Position numbers and translations under genes: made by a program. Positions 36,777 to 46,722 of a stretch of 64,000 bases of DNA are shown here, piece by piece. The notes beneath the pieces were generated by a model that was not told the DNA's origin, did not search any database, and was given only the letters and a program-made list of their open reading frames with translations. Source of the stretch: Deltaproteobacteria bacterium (GTDB lineage Bacteria > Desulfobacterota > Binatia > UBA9968); NCBI GenBank assembly GCA_005879605.1, contig VBKE01000001.1, positions 56,252 to 120,251 of the forward strand, read 5' to 3'. Numbering within the stretch: the first letter of the stretch is position 1; every line of letters starts with the position of its first letter.

Positions 36777-37766
36777 GTGAGCTACGATGATCGCAGCGTG
36801 AAACCCATGAGCGCCAGCTTGATGCGGGCGCGGGTCGCGACCAAAATTCTGGCCGGACTGTATGAAGACGTGCCGACGATGCTGACCAGCGCGATTCGCT
36901 TGATGGTGGAGTTGCCGGGCGGCTCGGCGACATCGGGTCCGCCTTATCCGTTCACCATCGGCGTCAGTCCGGCATGGTGCAGCGGTGTGCAAGGGGCAAA
37001 ACTGGTGGGAACGGGAAAGTTGGATCTCGTCTGGCTCAATCCCTCGATCATCCCTTCGATGGCGGTTCGCGGCAAAGGACCGTTTCGTCGTAGTTATCCG
37101 CTGCGCGCCCTGGCGGTGTTTCCCTCGTGGGATCGTCTCGTCATCGCGGTTTCACCCAAGCTCGCGGTGCGCACGATGGAAGAATTGATCGCGAAGCGGC
37201 CGAAGATGAACGTGTCCATTGCGGCCAACGATTGCGTGGACTTCGCCATCAAAGCGCTGCTAAAAGCGCATGGGATTTCGCAGCAAGACTTCATTGAATG
37301 GGGCGGGACGGTGGATGAAGTCGCGCGACCGAGCAATCCGCACCGGCGCGAAGGCATCATTTCGGGCGACCTCCACATAGTCATCGATGAAGGCATGGAT
37401 TCCTGGGGCGACGTGGCCGTGCAAAATGGCATGATCTTTTTGTCCTATTCCGAGAAGGTTCTAACGAAGCTCGAAAATTACGGTTTCCAGAGGGCGCGGC
37501 TCGATCATGGCAGGATCGCTGGCATCAATGATCCGACCACGGTCGTCGATTTCAGCGGCTGGCCGATCGTGGTGCAGGAGAAATTTCCCGACGATCTGGC
37601 CTATCACATCGCCGGCGTGCTGGATCGTATCCGCGAAGAGATACCCTATGACGCGGCGGAAACTCCATCGATGAAATGTTTATGCACGAGCACGGAGCCA
37701 GGGCCATTGGATTTTCCGCTCCATCCGGGCGCGGAGCGATATTATAGGGAGAAGGGCTACCTGTAG
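36777..37766 (+). CDS. TAXI-like substrate-binding-fold protein without signal peptide
   Basis: 329 aa. SAIRLMVELPGGSATSGPPYPFTIGV, LVGTGKLDLVWLNPSIIPSMA and LRALAVFPSWDRLVIAVSPK resemble TAXI/TRAP or NMT1-like binding proteins, where the ligand loop and the second lobe begin. There is no signal peptide; GTG start with GAGGAG 8 nt upstream. No permease nearby. It ends with a long non-family tail (TSTEPGPLDFPLHPGAERYY). Could be a cytosolic enzyme on a binding-protein fold; ligand unknown. Confidence 0.75.
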   Translation: MSYDDRSVKPMSASLMRARVATKILAGLYEDVPTMLTSAIRLMVELPGGSATSGPPYPFTIGVSPAWCSGVQGAKLVGTGKLDLVWLNPSIIPSMAVRGKGPFRRSYPLRALAVFPSWDRLVIAVSPKLAVRTMEELIAKRPKMNVSIAANDCVDFAIKALLKAHGISQQDFIEWGGTVDEVARPSNPHRREGIISGDLHIVIDEGMDSWGDVAVQNGMIFLSYSEKVLTKLENYGFQRARLDHGRIAGINDPTTVVDFSGWPIVVQEKFPDDLAYHIAGVLDRIREEIPYDAAETPSMKCLCTSTEPGPLDFPLHPGAERYYREKGYL

Positions 37767-37824
37767 GAGGTAACGTGACCTCATGAAGACGAGCACGAAC
37801 CACGAACACGACTCGCTTTGGCAA

Positions 37825-40113
37825 TTACGCAGGTCGATTTTTCTGTTGCAATCCGGCCAGAATCCGCTGCGGCGTAAACGGCGCTTCGCGTAGGCGTACT
37901 CCGGTCGCGTCGAAGATCGCGTTGGCGATGGCCGCCCCGACAGGAGCGCTCGACGGTTCTCCGCCGCCGAGAGCCGGCATCTCCGGACGGTTGATCAAAA
38001 CGACCTCGACCTCCGGAATATCCGGAAATTTAATAATCGGGTAGCTGGTCCAATCGAGCGTCTTAATGCCGGTTGCGTCGAACTTTACTTCCTCAAGCAG
38101 CGCACGGCTCACGCTCTGTATAATATTCCCTTCGATTTGGTTCTTGAGGCCGTCCGGGTTGATGATGAGCCCACAGTCGTGCGAGAGGGTGAATCGCTTG
38201 ACTGTGACATTGCCGCTGGACTTGTCCACTTCGACTTCCGCTACCGCGCCGCAGATCGTGCCGGCTCGATTGGAAAGCGCAACGCCTCTGCCCGTGGCCT
38301 TCTTTGATCCATCCGAGGCCGGCGCGGGCGAAGGCCGCTCTTGCCAACTCGCTTTTTTCGTCACGGCGATAAGCGCATCGGCGACGCGCTTGTTTTCGGC
38401 TAAATAACGGAACCGAAACTGCACCGGATCGACACGCAGGTCCGACGCGATCTCGTCCATGAACGACTCGCTGGCAAAGCAGCGGGCCATGTCGCCGGGC
38501 GCGCGCAAATAACCGGTCCGCAGCGGAGTCTCGTCCGCTTGCACCCATGGGATAAGCGGCGCTGCGCACTTTTGGTTTTCGAAAGCATAGATCTCGCCGC
38601 CGCCCTGGGTACCGTTGGAATTACCGTCGGCGGTGGGTTTCATACCGATCTGACGCGAAGCGAGCAGGCGCAATCCTCGGCCCGAAGCAGCGGTCAGAGG
38701 GAAACTTCGATCGGAGAAGTCCCAGGCGATGATCTTGCCTTGTGCGTCGACGCCGGCACGGACTAGTTCCAGCTGCGCCGGACCTTTGGGCTCCCAGCCA
38801 TGTTCGTCATCTCGCATCCATTGAACACGGACCGGCTTGCCGACCGCGCGCGAAAGCAACGCGGCGTCTTCCGACACATCGTCGGCGCCCATCCGCCCGT
38901 AACTACCAGAGGCCTCTCTGTAGAGCACTCGAACATTTTTTTCGGGAAACCCGAGCATCTCGGCAACGGCCTTGCGCGTGTCGAAAGAACCTTGGGTGCC
39001 GGTATAGATTGTCGCGCTGTCCTTGCCGACATCCGCGACCGCGCAGGACGGGCCGATCATGCCGTGGAGTTGGAATGGCCAGTGATAAGTCGCTTCATAT
39101 TTCTTGCTTGCTTGGGCCAGCGCCGATTCCGGATTGCCCTTGTTGACGGGCACCTGATCGCGCAAGCTCTTGGTGTCTTTCAAAATCGAAAAAACTTCTT
39201 CCGAACTCGCCGGCATTTTGGTCGAGGGTTGAGACCAGGTGACTTTGAGCGCCTTGGCCGCGTTGATGGCAGCCCACTCGCTCCTGGCCACGACGCCGAC
39301 AAAGCTTCCCTCCTGCACGACTTTGACAATGCCGGGGATATCCTTGATTGAGTTTTCGTCGATATTGGCCGGCTTCGATGTGATCGTCGGCGGCCGGACC
39401 ACGCGCCCGTGCAACATTCCTGGGATGCGGACATCATGCGCGTAAACGAACTCCCCGGTAAGCTTTGGCGGAAGCTCGACGCGGGAGACCGAGGTCCCGA
39501 CGAGCTTGTAGTCTTTGAAATTCTTGGCTTGGGCCTCCGGAGCGACTTTCATATCCCAACCAGTTCCGGTCGCCGTGATTTTTACGTTGAATTGCTTCCC
39601 GCCGATGAGCTGGCCGTAGGAGACTTTCTTCGCAGGATTGCCTATGACGCTCACGATACCGTCCTTCACGGTCAACTGCTCCGCAGGCGAGCCGAGACGC
39701 GCCGCGGCGAGTTTGAGCAGCTCTTGGCGTGCCACGGCAGCAGCCTGCCTCAGTTGCGGTCCTCCTCTTTCAACGGTTCTACTGCCGGCCGTGATGCCCT
39801 GATCGATCACCTTCGAAGTGTCCAGACTGGCCATTTTAATCCGATTGAATGGGACGTCGAGCTCCTCGGCGACGATTTGTGCCAGCGCGGTTTCGACGCC
39901 GGTTCCCAAGTCGACCTTGCCGCTAAAGACCGTAACCGTGCCGTCTTTGCCGACGGCGAGCCAGGAATCGAGCTGCGTTGGATCCGGCTCTCCGCCCGCT
40001 TTATCTGCCGTTTGGGCAAAAAGCGATGATGCCGAGGGAAACAGGTTGAAGCTTACGACCAGCGCGCCGGTGCCTTTGAGAAATTGTCTGCGGGTGAAGT
40101 TTGTATCGCGCAT
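37825..40113 (-). CDS. iorB: Mo-binding large subunit of an IorB-like hydroxylase (copy 2)
   Basis: 762 aa, xanthine dehydrogenase family. N-terminal Tat-type signal (FTRRQFLKGTGALVVSFNLF). Mo-cofactor and substrate segments: KVDLGTGVETALAQIVAEEL, LHGMIGPSCAVADV, REASGSYGRMGADD and a C-terminal catalytic Glu in LGGGEPSSAPVGAAIANAI. Similar to isoquinoline 1-oxidoreductase beta chain; would hydroxylate N-heterocycles or aldehydes in the periplasm. Directly preceded by its [2Fe-2S] partner; a paralogous pair follows upstream at 40797-43557. Confidence 0.9.
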   Translation of the reverse strand: MRDTNFTRRQFLKGTGALVVSFNLFPSASSLFAQTADKAGGEPDPTQLDSWLAVGKDGTVTVFSGKVDLGTGVETALAQIVAEELDVPFNRIKMASLDTSKVIDQGITAGSRTVERGGPQLRQAAAVARQELLKLAAARLGSPAEQLTVKDGIVSVIGNPAKKVSYGQLIGGKQFNVKITATGTGWDMKVAPEAQAKNFKDYKLVGTSVSRVELPPKLTGEFVYAHDVRIPGMLHGRVVRPPTITSKPANIDENSIKDIPGIVKVVQEGSFVGVVARSEWAAINAAKALKVTWSQPSTKMPASSEEVFSILKDTKSLRDQVPVNKGNPESALAQASKKYEATYHWPFQLHGMIGPSCAVADVGKDSATIYTGTQGSFDTRKAVAEMLGFPEKNVRVLYREASGSYGRMGADDVSEDAALLSRAVGKPVRVQWMRDDEHGWEPKGPAQLELVRAGVDAQGKIIAWDFSDRSFPLTAASGRGLRLLASRQIGMKPTADGNSNGTQGGGEIYAFENQKCAAPLIPWVQADETPLRTGYLRAPGDMARCFASESFMDEIASDLRVDPVQFRFRYLAENKRVADALIAVTKKASWQERPSPAPASDGSKKATGRGVALSNRAGTICGAVAEVEVDKSSGNVTVKRFTLSHDCGLIINPDGLKNQIEGNIIQSVSRALLEEVKFDATGIKTLDWTSYPIIKFPDIPEVEVVLINRPEMPALGGGEPSSAPVGAAIANAIFDATGVRLREAPFTPQRILAGLQQKNRPA

Positions 40114-40125
40114 GGCTCCTCCTTA

Positions 40126-40593
40126 TTAAACTCTTTGCTGGCGCGCCGCGCGTTGGATCGCGCGCACGATGCGCAGATGGCTGCCGCAGCGGCAAAGGTT
40201 CGCCGTCAAGGCCTCTTTAATATCGGCCACCGTCGGGTTTGGATTGTTATCGAGCAGCACCTTGGCGCTCATGATTATGCCACTGATGCAGTAGCAGCAT
40301 TGCCCGGCCTGTTCCTCGATAAACGCCTTTTGCAACGGATGGAGTTTTTTCGTCGTTCCCAGACCTTCGAGAGTTGTCACCGGCCGATTGGCCGCGGCCT
40401 TCACTTCCGTGACACAGGAGCGGATCGCCTTCCCGTCCATGATGACCGTGCAGGAGCCGCACTGGGCCAGCCCGCAGCCGAATTTCGGACCGTTCAATTC
40501 AAGGTCGTTACGTAAGACGTAAAGCAGCGGGGTTTCAGGATTCACGTCGACGATCCGACTCTTGCCATTCACCTTGAGTGGGATTCGCGCCAT
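40126..40593 (-). CDS. iorA: [2Fe-2S] small subunit of the hydroxylase (copy 2)
   Basis: 155 aa. Plant-type cluster CGLAQCGSC and second cluster QCCYCISG plus CRCGSH, as in IorA/CoxS. The second cluster reads QCCYC where QCGYC is usual. ATG 40593 has AAGGAGG 6 nt upstream; a longer frame to 40644 is not needed. Stop lies 12 nt before the large-subunit start. Electron transfer from the Mo site to an acceptor such as a cytochrome. Confidence 0.9.
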   Translation of the reverse strand: MARIPLKVNGKSRIVDVNPETPLLYVLRNDLELNGPKFGCGLAQCGSCTVIMDGKAIRSCVTEVKAAANRPVTTLEGLGTTKKLHPLQKAFIEEQAGQCCYCISGIIMSAKVLLDNNPNPTVADIKEALTANLCRCGSHLRIVRAIQRAARQQRV

Positions 40594-40754
40594 CGTCGCC
40601 TCCTTCGGGTCAGTAGTGGGAGATGTCTTGTTGGAGCCAGACAATTAAAGACGTAAGCCTAAGTAGATTTAGATTGAGCCGCTTGCAAAAGTCAAGATCG
40701 TACCCCGATTCTGTCGCTGGCAGTGCCGGGAAACTTGTCGGGGCGACGTAATCG

Positions 40755-40798
40755 CACAGGGCAACCACACAGGGCAACCACAGAGGGTTGCCCCTACT
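40755..40798. repeat. Hairpin-forming repeat between the two hydroxylase pairs
   Basis: ACAGGGCAACCAC occurs twice (from about 40756 and 40769) and GGTTGCCC (40786-40793) is the inverse of GGGCAACC (40772-40779). It touches the stop codon of the copy 1 large subunit. GGGCAACC-type hairpins are common in metagenome-derived genomes; may also act as a 3' hairpin. Confidence 0.55.
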
Positions 40799-43076
40799 AT
40801 GCGGGCCGGCTCACCTGCTGGAGTGCCGCCAGAACGCGTTTCGGTGTGAAAGGCACTTCGCGCAGTCGAATACCGGTCGCGTCGAAGATGGCGCTGGCAA
40901 TGGCCGCCGTTATCGGAACGGTCGCCAGCTCGCCGGCGCCAAGCGGGGCCACGTCCTGACGATTGATCAAGACTATGTCGAGCTCCGGTATGTCGGAGAA
41001 TTTCAAAATCGGGTAATCTTTCCAATCGAGACTCGTCACTCCATTGCCGTCAAACGTCACTTCTTCAACTAGCGCGCGACTGACTCCCTGGACAATGTTT
41101 CCCTCAACCTGGTTTTTGACGCCGTCAGGGTTAACAATGAGACCGCAATCGTGCGCGCAAGTGATGCGTTTGACGGTCACGTTGCCGGTGGACTTGTTGA
41201 CTTCCACATCTGCTACGGCGGCAGCGTATCCATTGGAGCGTCGCGTCATGGCAACTCCTCTGCCGCTCGCGGTCGTTGCATTTGAATTCAACGCCGGCGC
41301 GGGACGCTTTTGCCATCGGGTCTTTTCAGCCACGGTTTTCAGGACCTCCGTGCCGCGCTGATCGCTAGTCAAGTAACGCAGGCGGAATTCAACGGGATCG
41401 ACACCGAGATCCGCCGCGATCTCATTCAAAAGCGATTCGCTGGCGAAAACGCGCGACAGCTGGCCGGGAGCGCGCAGGTTGCTTGTCCGAAGTGGAATGG
41501 GCTCGGGTTGCATCCATGGAATCTCCTCCGCAAAGACCTTCGAATTTTCGAAGTTATAGATTTCCCCGCCGCCTTGGTTTCCGTTGCCCGAACCCGGGGT
41601 CTTTGACTTAATGCCGACCTGCTCCGACGCCAGAAGGGTTGTAATCGAAGAGACCGTCCAAGGAAGGCTGTAGTCGGTGAATTCCCAGGCGATGATTTTA
41701 CCTGCGTCATCGACGCCGGCCTTCAATGTCTGTAACTGCGCCGGGCCTTTGGGTTCCCAGCCGTGCTCGTCCTGGCGCGACCATTGCACCCGCACGGGCG
41801 CCCTCACCGCTCTCGAAAGCAGGGCAGCATCCTCCGCGCTGTCATCGTTGCTCATCCGGCCATAGGAACCCGAGGCTTCGTGGTAGATAATCCGGACGTT
41901 TTTTTCCGGGATATTCAGTAGCGTCGCAATGGAGGCGCGGGTTCGAAAGGGGCCTTGGCATCCCGACCAAATGGTCGCCTGTTCGCCGCGCACATCGGCA
42001 ACTGCGCATGATGGTCCAATCATGCCGTGCATCTGAAAGGGCCAGCGAAAGGTCGCCTCGTATTGTTTCTTTGCTTTGGCAAGTCCAGTGTTGGGGTCAC
42101 CTTTGTCGGCAGCTTTTAGTGTGGTGAAGCTCTTCGTGTTTTTCAGGTAGGCATAGAGCTCATCGACATTGGCGGGAAGCTTGGTCGCCGGCTTGGACCA
42201 ATTAACTTTTAGCGCTTGCGCCGCCTGGATCGCGGCCCACTGGGTTTTCGCGACGACACCGACGAAGCTTCCTTGACGAACGACTTTGACAAAGCCGGAA
42301 ATATTTTTCACCGACTCTTCGTCGATGCTAGCGGGAGCGGTATTGATCACCGGCGGCCGAACCACACGGCCATGCAGCATGCCCGGAACGCGCACGTCGT
42401 GGACGTACACTGCTTCACCCGTAACCTTGGGCGGCAAATCAAAACGCTGCACAGGGCTCCCGACCGTTTTGTATTGTTTGGGGTCCTTGGCCTTAACGTC
42501 CTGAGCTAACTTGAGTTCACCGGCTTTGCCTTCGGCTTGGATCGTCACGTTAAAGCGTTTGCCGCCGATCAACTGCGCGTAGGATACCTGTTTGGATGGA
42601 ATGCCGGCGACGCTGACCACGCCGTCTCGAACGGTGAGCTTCTCGACGGGAGCACCGAGCTTTTCCGATGCGAGGCGTAAGAGTTCTTTGCGCGCTGCTG
42701 CGGCCGCCTGGCGAATCTGCGGGCCGGCGCGCTCGATGGTGCGGCTGCCGGACGTCGTTGCCTGGTCAATGGTCTTCGAAGTGTCACCCATGTCGACTTT
42801 GATCTTTCTCCAAGAAACATCCAACTCCTCGGCGGCAATCTGAGCGAGCGCGGTTTCGATACCGGTACCGAGCTCGACCTTGCTGGTGAAAACGGTCACG
42901 GTCCCGTCTGAGGCAACGGCGATCCAGGAATCGAGTTGCGTGGGATCGGGCTCTCCGGCCGGAGCGGCTGTGGACTGTGCGAACAGATCGGACGCTGAGG
43001 GGAAAAGGTTAAAGCTGACGATCAAGGCGCCGGTGCCTTTGAGAAATTGTCTGCGGGAAAGTTCAGCTGTTGTCAT
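40797..43076 (-). CDS. iorB: Mo-binding large subunit of an IorB-like hydroxylase (copy 1)
   Basis: 759 aa, clear paralogue of the 37825 gene (shared RRQFLKGTGAL signal, FNLFPSAS, GEPDPTQLDSW, LRAPGQ or LRAPGD). Catalytic Glu in LGAGELATVPITAAIASAIF, Mo-site segment HEASGSYGRMSNDD. Two adjacent complete copies point to tandem duplication of a two-gene operon. Sequence has drifted, for example GAGEL here against GGGEP in copy 2, so substrate range may differ. Confidence 0.9.
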   Translation of the reverse strand: MTTAELSRRQFLKGTGALIVSFNLFPSASDLFAQSTAAPAGEPDPTQLDSWIAVASDGTVTVFTSKVELGTGIETALAQIAAEELDVSWRKIKVDMGDTSKTIDQATTSGSRTIERAGPQIRQAAAAARKELLRLASEKLGAPVEKLTVRDGVVSVAGIPSKQVSYAQLIGGKRFNVTIQAEGKAGELKLAQDVKAKDPKQYKTVGSPVQRFDLPPKVTGEAVYVHDVRVPGMLHGRVVRPPVINTAPASIDEESVKNISGFVKVVRQGSFVGVVAKTQWAAIQAAQALKVNWSKPATKLPANVDELYAYLKNTKSFTTLKAADKGDPNTGLAKAKKQYEATFRWPFQMHGMIGPSCAVADVRGEQATIWSGCQGPFRTRASIATLLNIPEKNVRIIYHEASGSYGRMSNDDSAEDAALLSRAVRAPVRVQWSRQDEHGWEPKGPAQLQTLKAGVDDAGKIIAWEFTDYSLPWTVSSITTLLASEQVGIKSKTPGSGNGNQGGGEIYNFENSKVFAEEIPWMQPEPIPLRTSNLRAPGQLSRVFASESLLNEIAADLGVDPVEFRLRYLTSDQRGTEVLKTVAEKTRWQKRPAPALNSNATTASGRGVAMTRRSNGYAAAVADVEVNKSTGNVTVKRITCAHDCGLIVNPDGVKNQVEGNIVQGVSRALVEEVTFDGNGVTSLDWKDYPILKFSDIPELDIVLINRQDVAPLGAGELATVPITAAIASAIFDATGIRLREVPFTPKRVLAALQQVSRPA

Positions 43077-43092
43077 TTGGATCGCTCCTTCC

Positions 43093-43557
43093 TCAAACCG
43101 TCTGGCCCGACGCGCGCTTCACCGCACGCAAGATGCGCGTGTGGGTGCCGCAGCGGCAGAGATTGCCCGCCAGCGCCTCTTTGATCTGGCTGTCCGTCGG
43201 CTTGGGATTCTTATCCAATAGCGCCTTCGCCGTCATGATCATGCCGTTGATGCAGTAGCCGCACTGCAGCGCCTGTTCGTCGATGAAAGCTTTCTGGATA
43301 GGATGGAGTTTCTTCGTTGATCCAAGACCTTCGAGGGTGGTCACTGGATGGTTGCTTGCAGCTTTGACCGGCGTCACGCAGGAACGAATGGCGTTGCCGT
43401 CCATGATGACGGTGCAGGAGCCACACTGCGCCAAACCGCAGCCGAATTTCGGCCCATTGAGCTTCAAATCGTCCCGCAAAACGTAGAGCAGGGGAGTTTC
43501 GGGATCGGTATCGACGACCTGAGTTTTGCCGTTTACTTTGAGAGAAACTTTCGCCAT
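43093..43557 (-). CDS. iorA: [2Fe-2S] small subunit of the hydroxylase (copy 1)
   Basis: 154 aa with CGLAQCGSC, QCGYCINGM and CRCGTHTRILRA. Unlike copy 2 it keeps the usual QCGYC. Stop lies 16 nt before the copy 1 large subunit. First gene of its pair. Paralogous to the 40126 gene along its whole length. Confidence 0.9.
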   Translation of the reverse strand: MAKVSLKVNGKTQVVDTDPETPLLYVLRDDLKLNGPKFGCGLAQCGSCTVIMDGNAIRSCVTPVKAASNHPVTTLEGLGSTKKLHPIQKAFIDEQALQCGYCINGMIMTAKALLDKNPKPTDSQIKEALAGNLCRCGTHTRILRAVKRASGQTV

Positions 43558-43738
43558 TGCGGCCTCCTCTCCGATTTAGATGGGCAGAGCTAGATTAGCT
43601 GGGCTGTTCCATGTCTATGGATATAGACGATAAATTTTTAAGTCAAGGCACGCTAACGAGCGGTGACACAGTAAAAGCGCGGAGCTTTGATCCTCAAATA
43701 AGAACCCAGGAAGTGAGTCATGGTTGGAGCGGCAAGCG

Positions 43739-45499
43739 CTAGTTGACCGCCGAGCTTTCGTGATCGGGTGCGAGCGTGTCTTTTCGGTTGGAAAAGACGA
43801 CGTCGTAAGCGTTTTGGGCTACCAGATACAATTTTCGGTCGGCTTGGGCGCGCAATTTGGCGTACGTAGCTCTGTCGGTTAGCGCGTAAATGGATTGCGG
43901 ACTATTCCACTTTTGCCAGAACGCCTTATCATCATCAGCCCGCTTGTTTAATTCTTCCTCCCAGAGTTCGAAAGGCTCTACCCAACCGACCTGCGTCACG
44001 TGACGCTGCAGATAAAGAGGCAGATCTTGGTAATAGGCATGGTAACTCGCCACCTCATCGTTAGGCTGCAGCCAAGGCTTGATGGTGAGGGCGAGGTCCT
44101 TGACGGAGCGGCGCTGGTCAAAGATCGGCAAGCTGCTGTTGAGGACGACCAAGAAAAAAGCGGCGGTCAGTCCCAATGCGGAAAACGCTGCCGGAATATT
44201 TCGTTTGCCCAGAAAGCTCGTTGCCAGCGCGCCGGACAGCAAAATCGCGCTTTGCGCTATCATGTAGGGGCTTAACTTCATCAAATCGGGATAGAAATTC
44301 AAAGACGTAGACGGGATCGTTGCTTCGTCCATGGGAACTTCGAGATCGGGCCAGTTCGAATACCGTTCCAGATAGTGCTGAGGCCCTCTTACGCCAAGCA
44401 GTAAGAGCACCAACACAGCGCATAAAAGGCACAAGCAGCCGCCACGCAAGCCAGGGAGCTGAGGGTGGTTCCATGCCCCCGAGAAGTATCGACCGATCAA
44501 TATGGCCAGCGGCGGGAACATGGGCAGTATGTAGGGAATAACTTTCGAACTGGAGAGAGAGAAAAACAGGAATACCCAGCCCGCCCAAAGCGCTAGAAAA
44601 ATTGCTTCTTTGTGGCCGTGACGGGGGCGCCAGGAAGGGAAGAGGCTGTATCTTATGGCTTGATATAAGAACACCGTCCAGGGGAATAATCCTATGAACA
44701 AAACGGGTACAAAGGTCCACGGATGGTCGAGTGGGCCGTTCTTATAGAGAAACCGTTGAAAGTGCTCCCGAATGAAATAGAAATCGAGAAACTCCGGATT
44801 GATTTTGGCAACGAGAACGTGCCAAGGAGCAGCTATCGTGAGGAAGAGAACGAGACCAGAAGGGAGATACAGGTTTCTTAAAACGTTCCGTTCGCTAACA
44901 ACCAGTATCCAAGTGCCGATGACGAGACTGGGAATAACGATTCCGATCAGACCCTTCTCCAGGACCGCCAAGGCTGCGAACACAAAAAAAGCCCACATGG
45001 CAGAGCGGCGCTTGAGTCCCGGCGGCTCGCGCGTGCCCAGTAAGAAAGAAATCAACGCGCAAGTTAGCAAGGTCGATAACCCCGTATCGAGATCGGCGAC
45101 CCGGCTCATCGCGTAGTACAGCCCGGAAGTAGCCAGCACGACGGAAGCGAGCAGGGCGGTTCTGCGCCCGAATAGCTTCCTTCCGCCCGCATAAACCGCA
45201 AGACAACCGAGCAAGGCGAACATGGCGGGCCAAAGACGCAGCGACCATTCGTTCAAACCGAAGGCTTTTATCGATGCGCTCTGTAACCAATAAAATAGCG
45301 GCGGTTTCTCAAAGAACTTGATGCCGTCGAGGCGCGGCGTGATGTAATCCCCGGTGACAACCATTTCCCTCGCGACTTCGGAATACCGGCCTTCATCCGG
45401 GGACCACAGCGCGCGCTCGCCGAGCTTGAAGCCAAAGAAAGACCCAAGCAAGAGAGTCAAAACCAACAGATCGCGGAACCAGTCACCACTCTTTAACAT
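43739..45499 (-). CDS. ArnT-like glycosyltransferase (GT39/PMT type)
   Basis: 586 aa, about 12 membrane segments. LWSPDEGRYSEVAREMVVTG is the N-terminal Asp-Glu motif of ArnT/PMT enzymes, then FFEKPPLFYWLQ and a soluble C-terminal domain (from about residue 390). Uses an undecaprenyl-phosphate-linked sugar in the periplasm to modify lipid A or another acceptor. ATG 45499 overlaps the desaturase stop by 17 nt; the long frame to 45544 is unnecessary. Paralogue at 49150. Confidence 0.85.
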   Translation of the reverse strand: MLKSGDWFRDLLVLTLLLGSFFGFKLGERALWSPDEGRYSEVAREMVVTGDYITPRLDGIKFFEKPPLFYWLQSASIKAFGLNEWSLRLWPAMFALLGCLAVYAGGRKLFGRRTALLASVVLATSGLYYAMSRVADLDTGLSTLLTCALISFLLGTREPPGLKRRSAMWAFFVFAALAVLEKGLIGIVIPSLVIGTWILVVSERNVLRNLYLPSGLVLFLTIAAPWHVLVAKINPEFLDFYFIREHFQRFLYKNGPLDHPWTFVPVLFIGLFPWTVFLYQAIRYSLFPSWRPRHGHKEAIFLALWAGWVFLFFSLSSSKVIPYILPMFPPLAILIGRYFSGAWNHPQLPGLRGGCLCLLCAVLVLLLLGVRGPQHYLERYSNWPDLEVPMDEATIPSTSLNFYPDLMKLSPYMIAQSAILLSGALATSFLGKRNIPAAFSALGLTAAFFLVVLNSSLPIFDQRRSVKDLALTIKPWLQPNDEVASYHAYYQDLPLYLQRHVTQVGWVEPFELWEEELNKRADDDKAFWQKWNSPQSIYALTDRATYAKLRAQADRKLYLVAQNAYDVVFSNRKDTLAPDHESSAVN

Positions 45500-46520
45500 T
45501 GTCTGGTATCGATGTCGGTTCCGAAAGAGTTTTACGCCGAGCATTGCTACCGATAGCGGCGGGCAGTGCCGCGTCCGACAAAGCTATGGGACCGGAGAGC
45601 TGGTCTAGCGCAGCTGAAAAAAAGCCGCGATCGAACGTCTCCGACTGTTGGGCAAAGAAATCTGGAAGCTTTATCCAAGGAACCGCTGGATTGGCGTGGT
45701 GAACGCGATGCAAATTGAAATGTAGAACGAGCCGAGAAAACATCCTGGGCAAGAAAAGATTATGACCGGAGACCGTGACCTGCACGGGAGTTCTGTAGTG
45801 ATACACATTGTCCAGAAAAGAGATGAGAAAGGTTCGGACCATTAACAAGCTTATGAAAAGTCTCCAATGCGTCCCGAAACAAAACGCACTCAGAACGAAG
45901 ATAAGACAAATCGCCATGCCATCGGCCCGAACCTGTCGAACTATTTGGTCGTCCATAAATTTTTTCGCCAGCCATTTTTCCTGAATGTTGCCCTGGTCGA
46001 GAAGACGCTGTCGCATCTTACGGAAAATATTTGACGGTAAGAAAAATATGAATGTGGAGGCGACCTCCAATAGGTAAAGGCCGCAAAATATGTAAAAGAA
46101 GTATCTGAAACTGGCTTTGGCTCTTGAAGCCTTTGCCGGATCGTATATCTCGGTCCCCCTTTCCATGGGTGACCGGTTGAACTTATGGTGGGACAGGTGG
46201 GTCAGCCGCAAAACATGGAAAGGCGAGCCGAAAAAAATCGAGAGCAATCTTCCGAAAGCCAAATTAATTCTGCCAGAGGAATTGAACAAGTCGTGGATTG
46301 CTTCGTGAAGGAGCGCCCAGAAAGGGTTGTTCAAGCACGCAATGGGGATAAGAGACACGCCCCACCAAATACTTTTCGGCAACAGATAAAGCGGCAGAAT
46401 AAAAAATTGAAAGAGGTTCAAGAAAATACACAGCCCCGCAAGGCTGTAATTAAAAACGTCGGGTATCAAGAGTTTTGCAGCTCGCGTTGGAGAAGAGAAG
46501 GAAACTGGCAAGTTGGACAT
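45483..46520 (-). CDS. Membrane fatty acid desaturase
   Basis: 345 aa from ATG 46520 (GAGAGAG upstream); ATG 46565 and an open TTG-started frame to 46676 are alternatives, the latter running into the 102-nt repeat. Three histidine boxes of the diiron site: HEAIHD, HLSHH and HRVHH, separated by membrane segments; ends in a polar tail. Introduces double bonds or hydroxyls into lipid acyl chains. Overlaps the following ArnT-like gene by 17 nt, suggesting one transcript. Confidence 0.85.
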   Translation of the reverse strand: MSNLPVSFSSPTRAAKLLIPDVFNYSLAGLCIFLNLFQFFILPLYLLPKSIWWGVSLIPIACLNNPFWALLHEAIHDLFNSSGRINLAFGRLLSIFFGSPFHVLRLTHLSHHKFNRSPMERGTEIYDPAKASRAKASFRYFFYIFCGLYLLEVASTFIFFLPSNIFRKMRQRLLDQGNIQEKWLAKKFMDDQIVRQVRADGMAICLIFVLSAFCFGTHWRLFISLLMVRTFLISFLDNVYHYRTPVQVTVSGHNLFLPRMFSRLVLHFNLHRVHHANPAVPWIKLPDFFAQQSETFDRGFFSAALDQLSGPIALSDAALPAAIGSNARRKTLSEPTSIPDNVKEW

Positions 46521-46620
46521 GTAGATCGCTCTCTCACAAACCGCTTCACGTTGTTCCATTGTCATCTTGATTGGGCTCTGTTTGTGGAAATATGCGCCAT
46601 TCACGAGCGTCGCGATGTTT

Positions 46621-46722
46621 ACGCTAGCGCATGTATGCTTCGCGCTCAATTTTTGAAGCAGATTCAGAAGGGCCAATCACGATGAAATAAAGGGCTATTA
46701 TCTTCTAGCCCTTAAGAGCTAT
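46621..46722 (-). repeat. 102-nt repeat, copy A, upstream of the desaturase operon
   Basis: About 86% identical by eye to 52245-52346, same orientation. It contains an AGGGCTA/TAGCCCT hairpin followed on the minus strand by TTTATTTC, and, at its downstream end, TTGAGC with 17 nt to TAGCGT, a weak promoter-like pair. The block ends 101 nt before the desaturase ATG chosen here. Confidence 0.8.
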
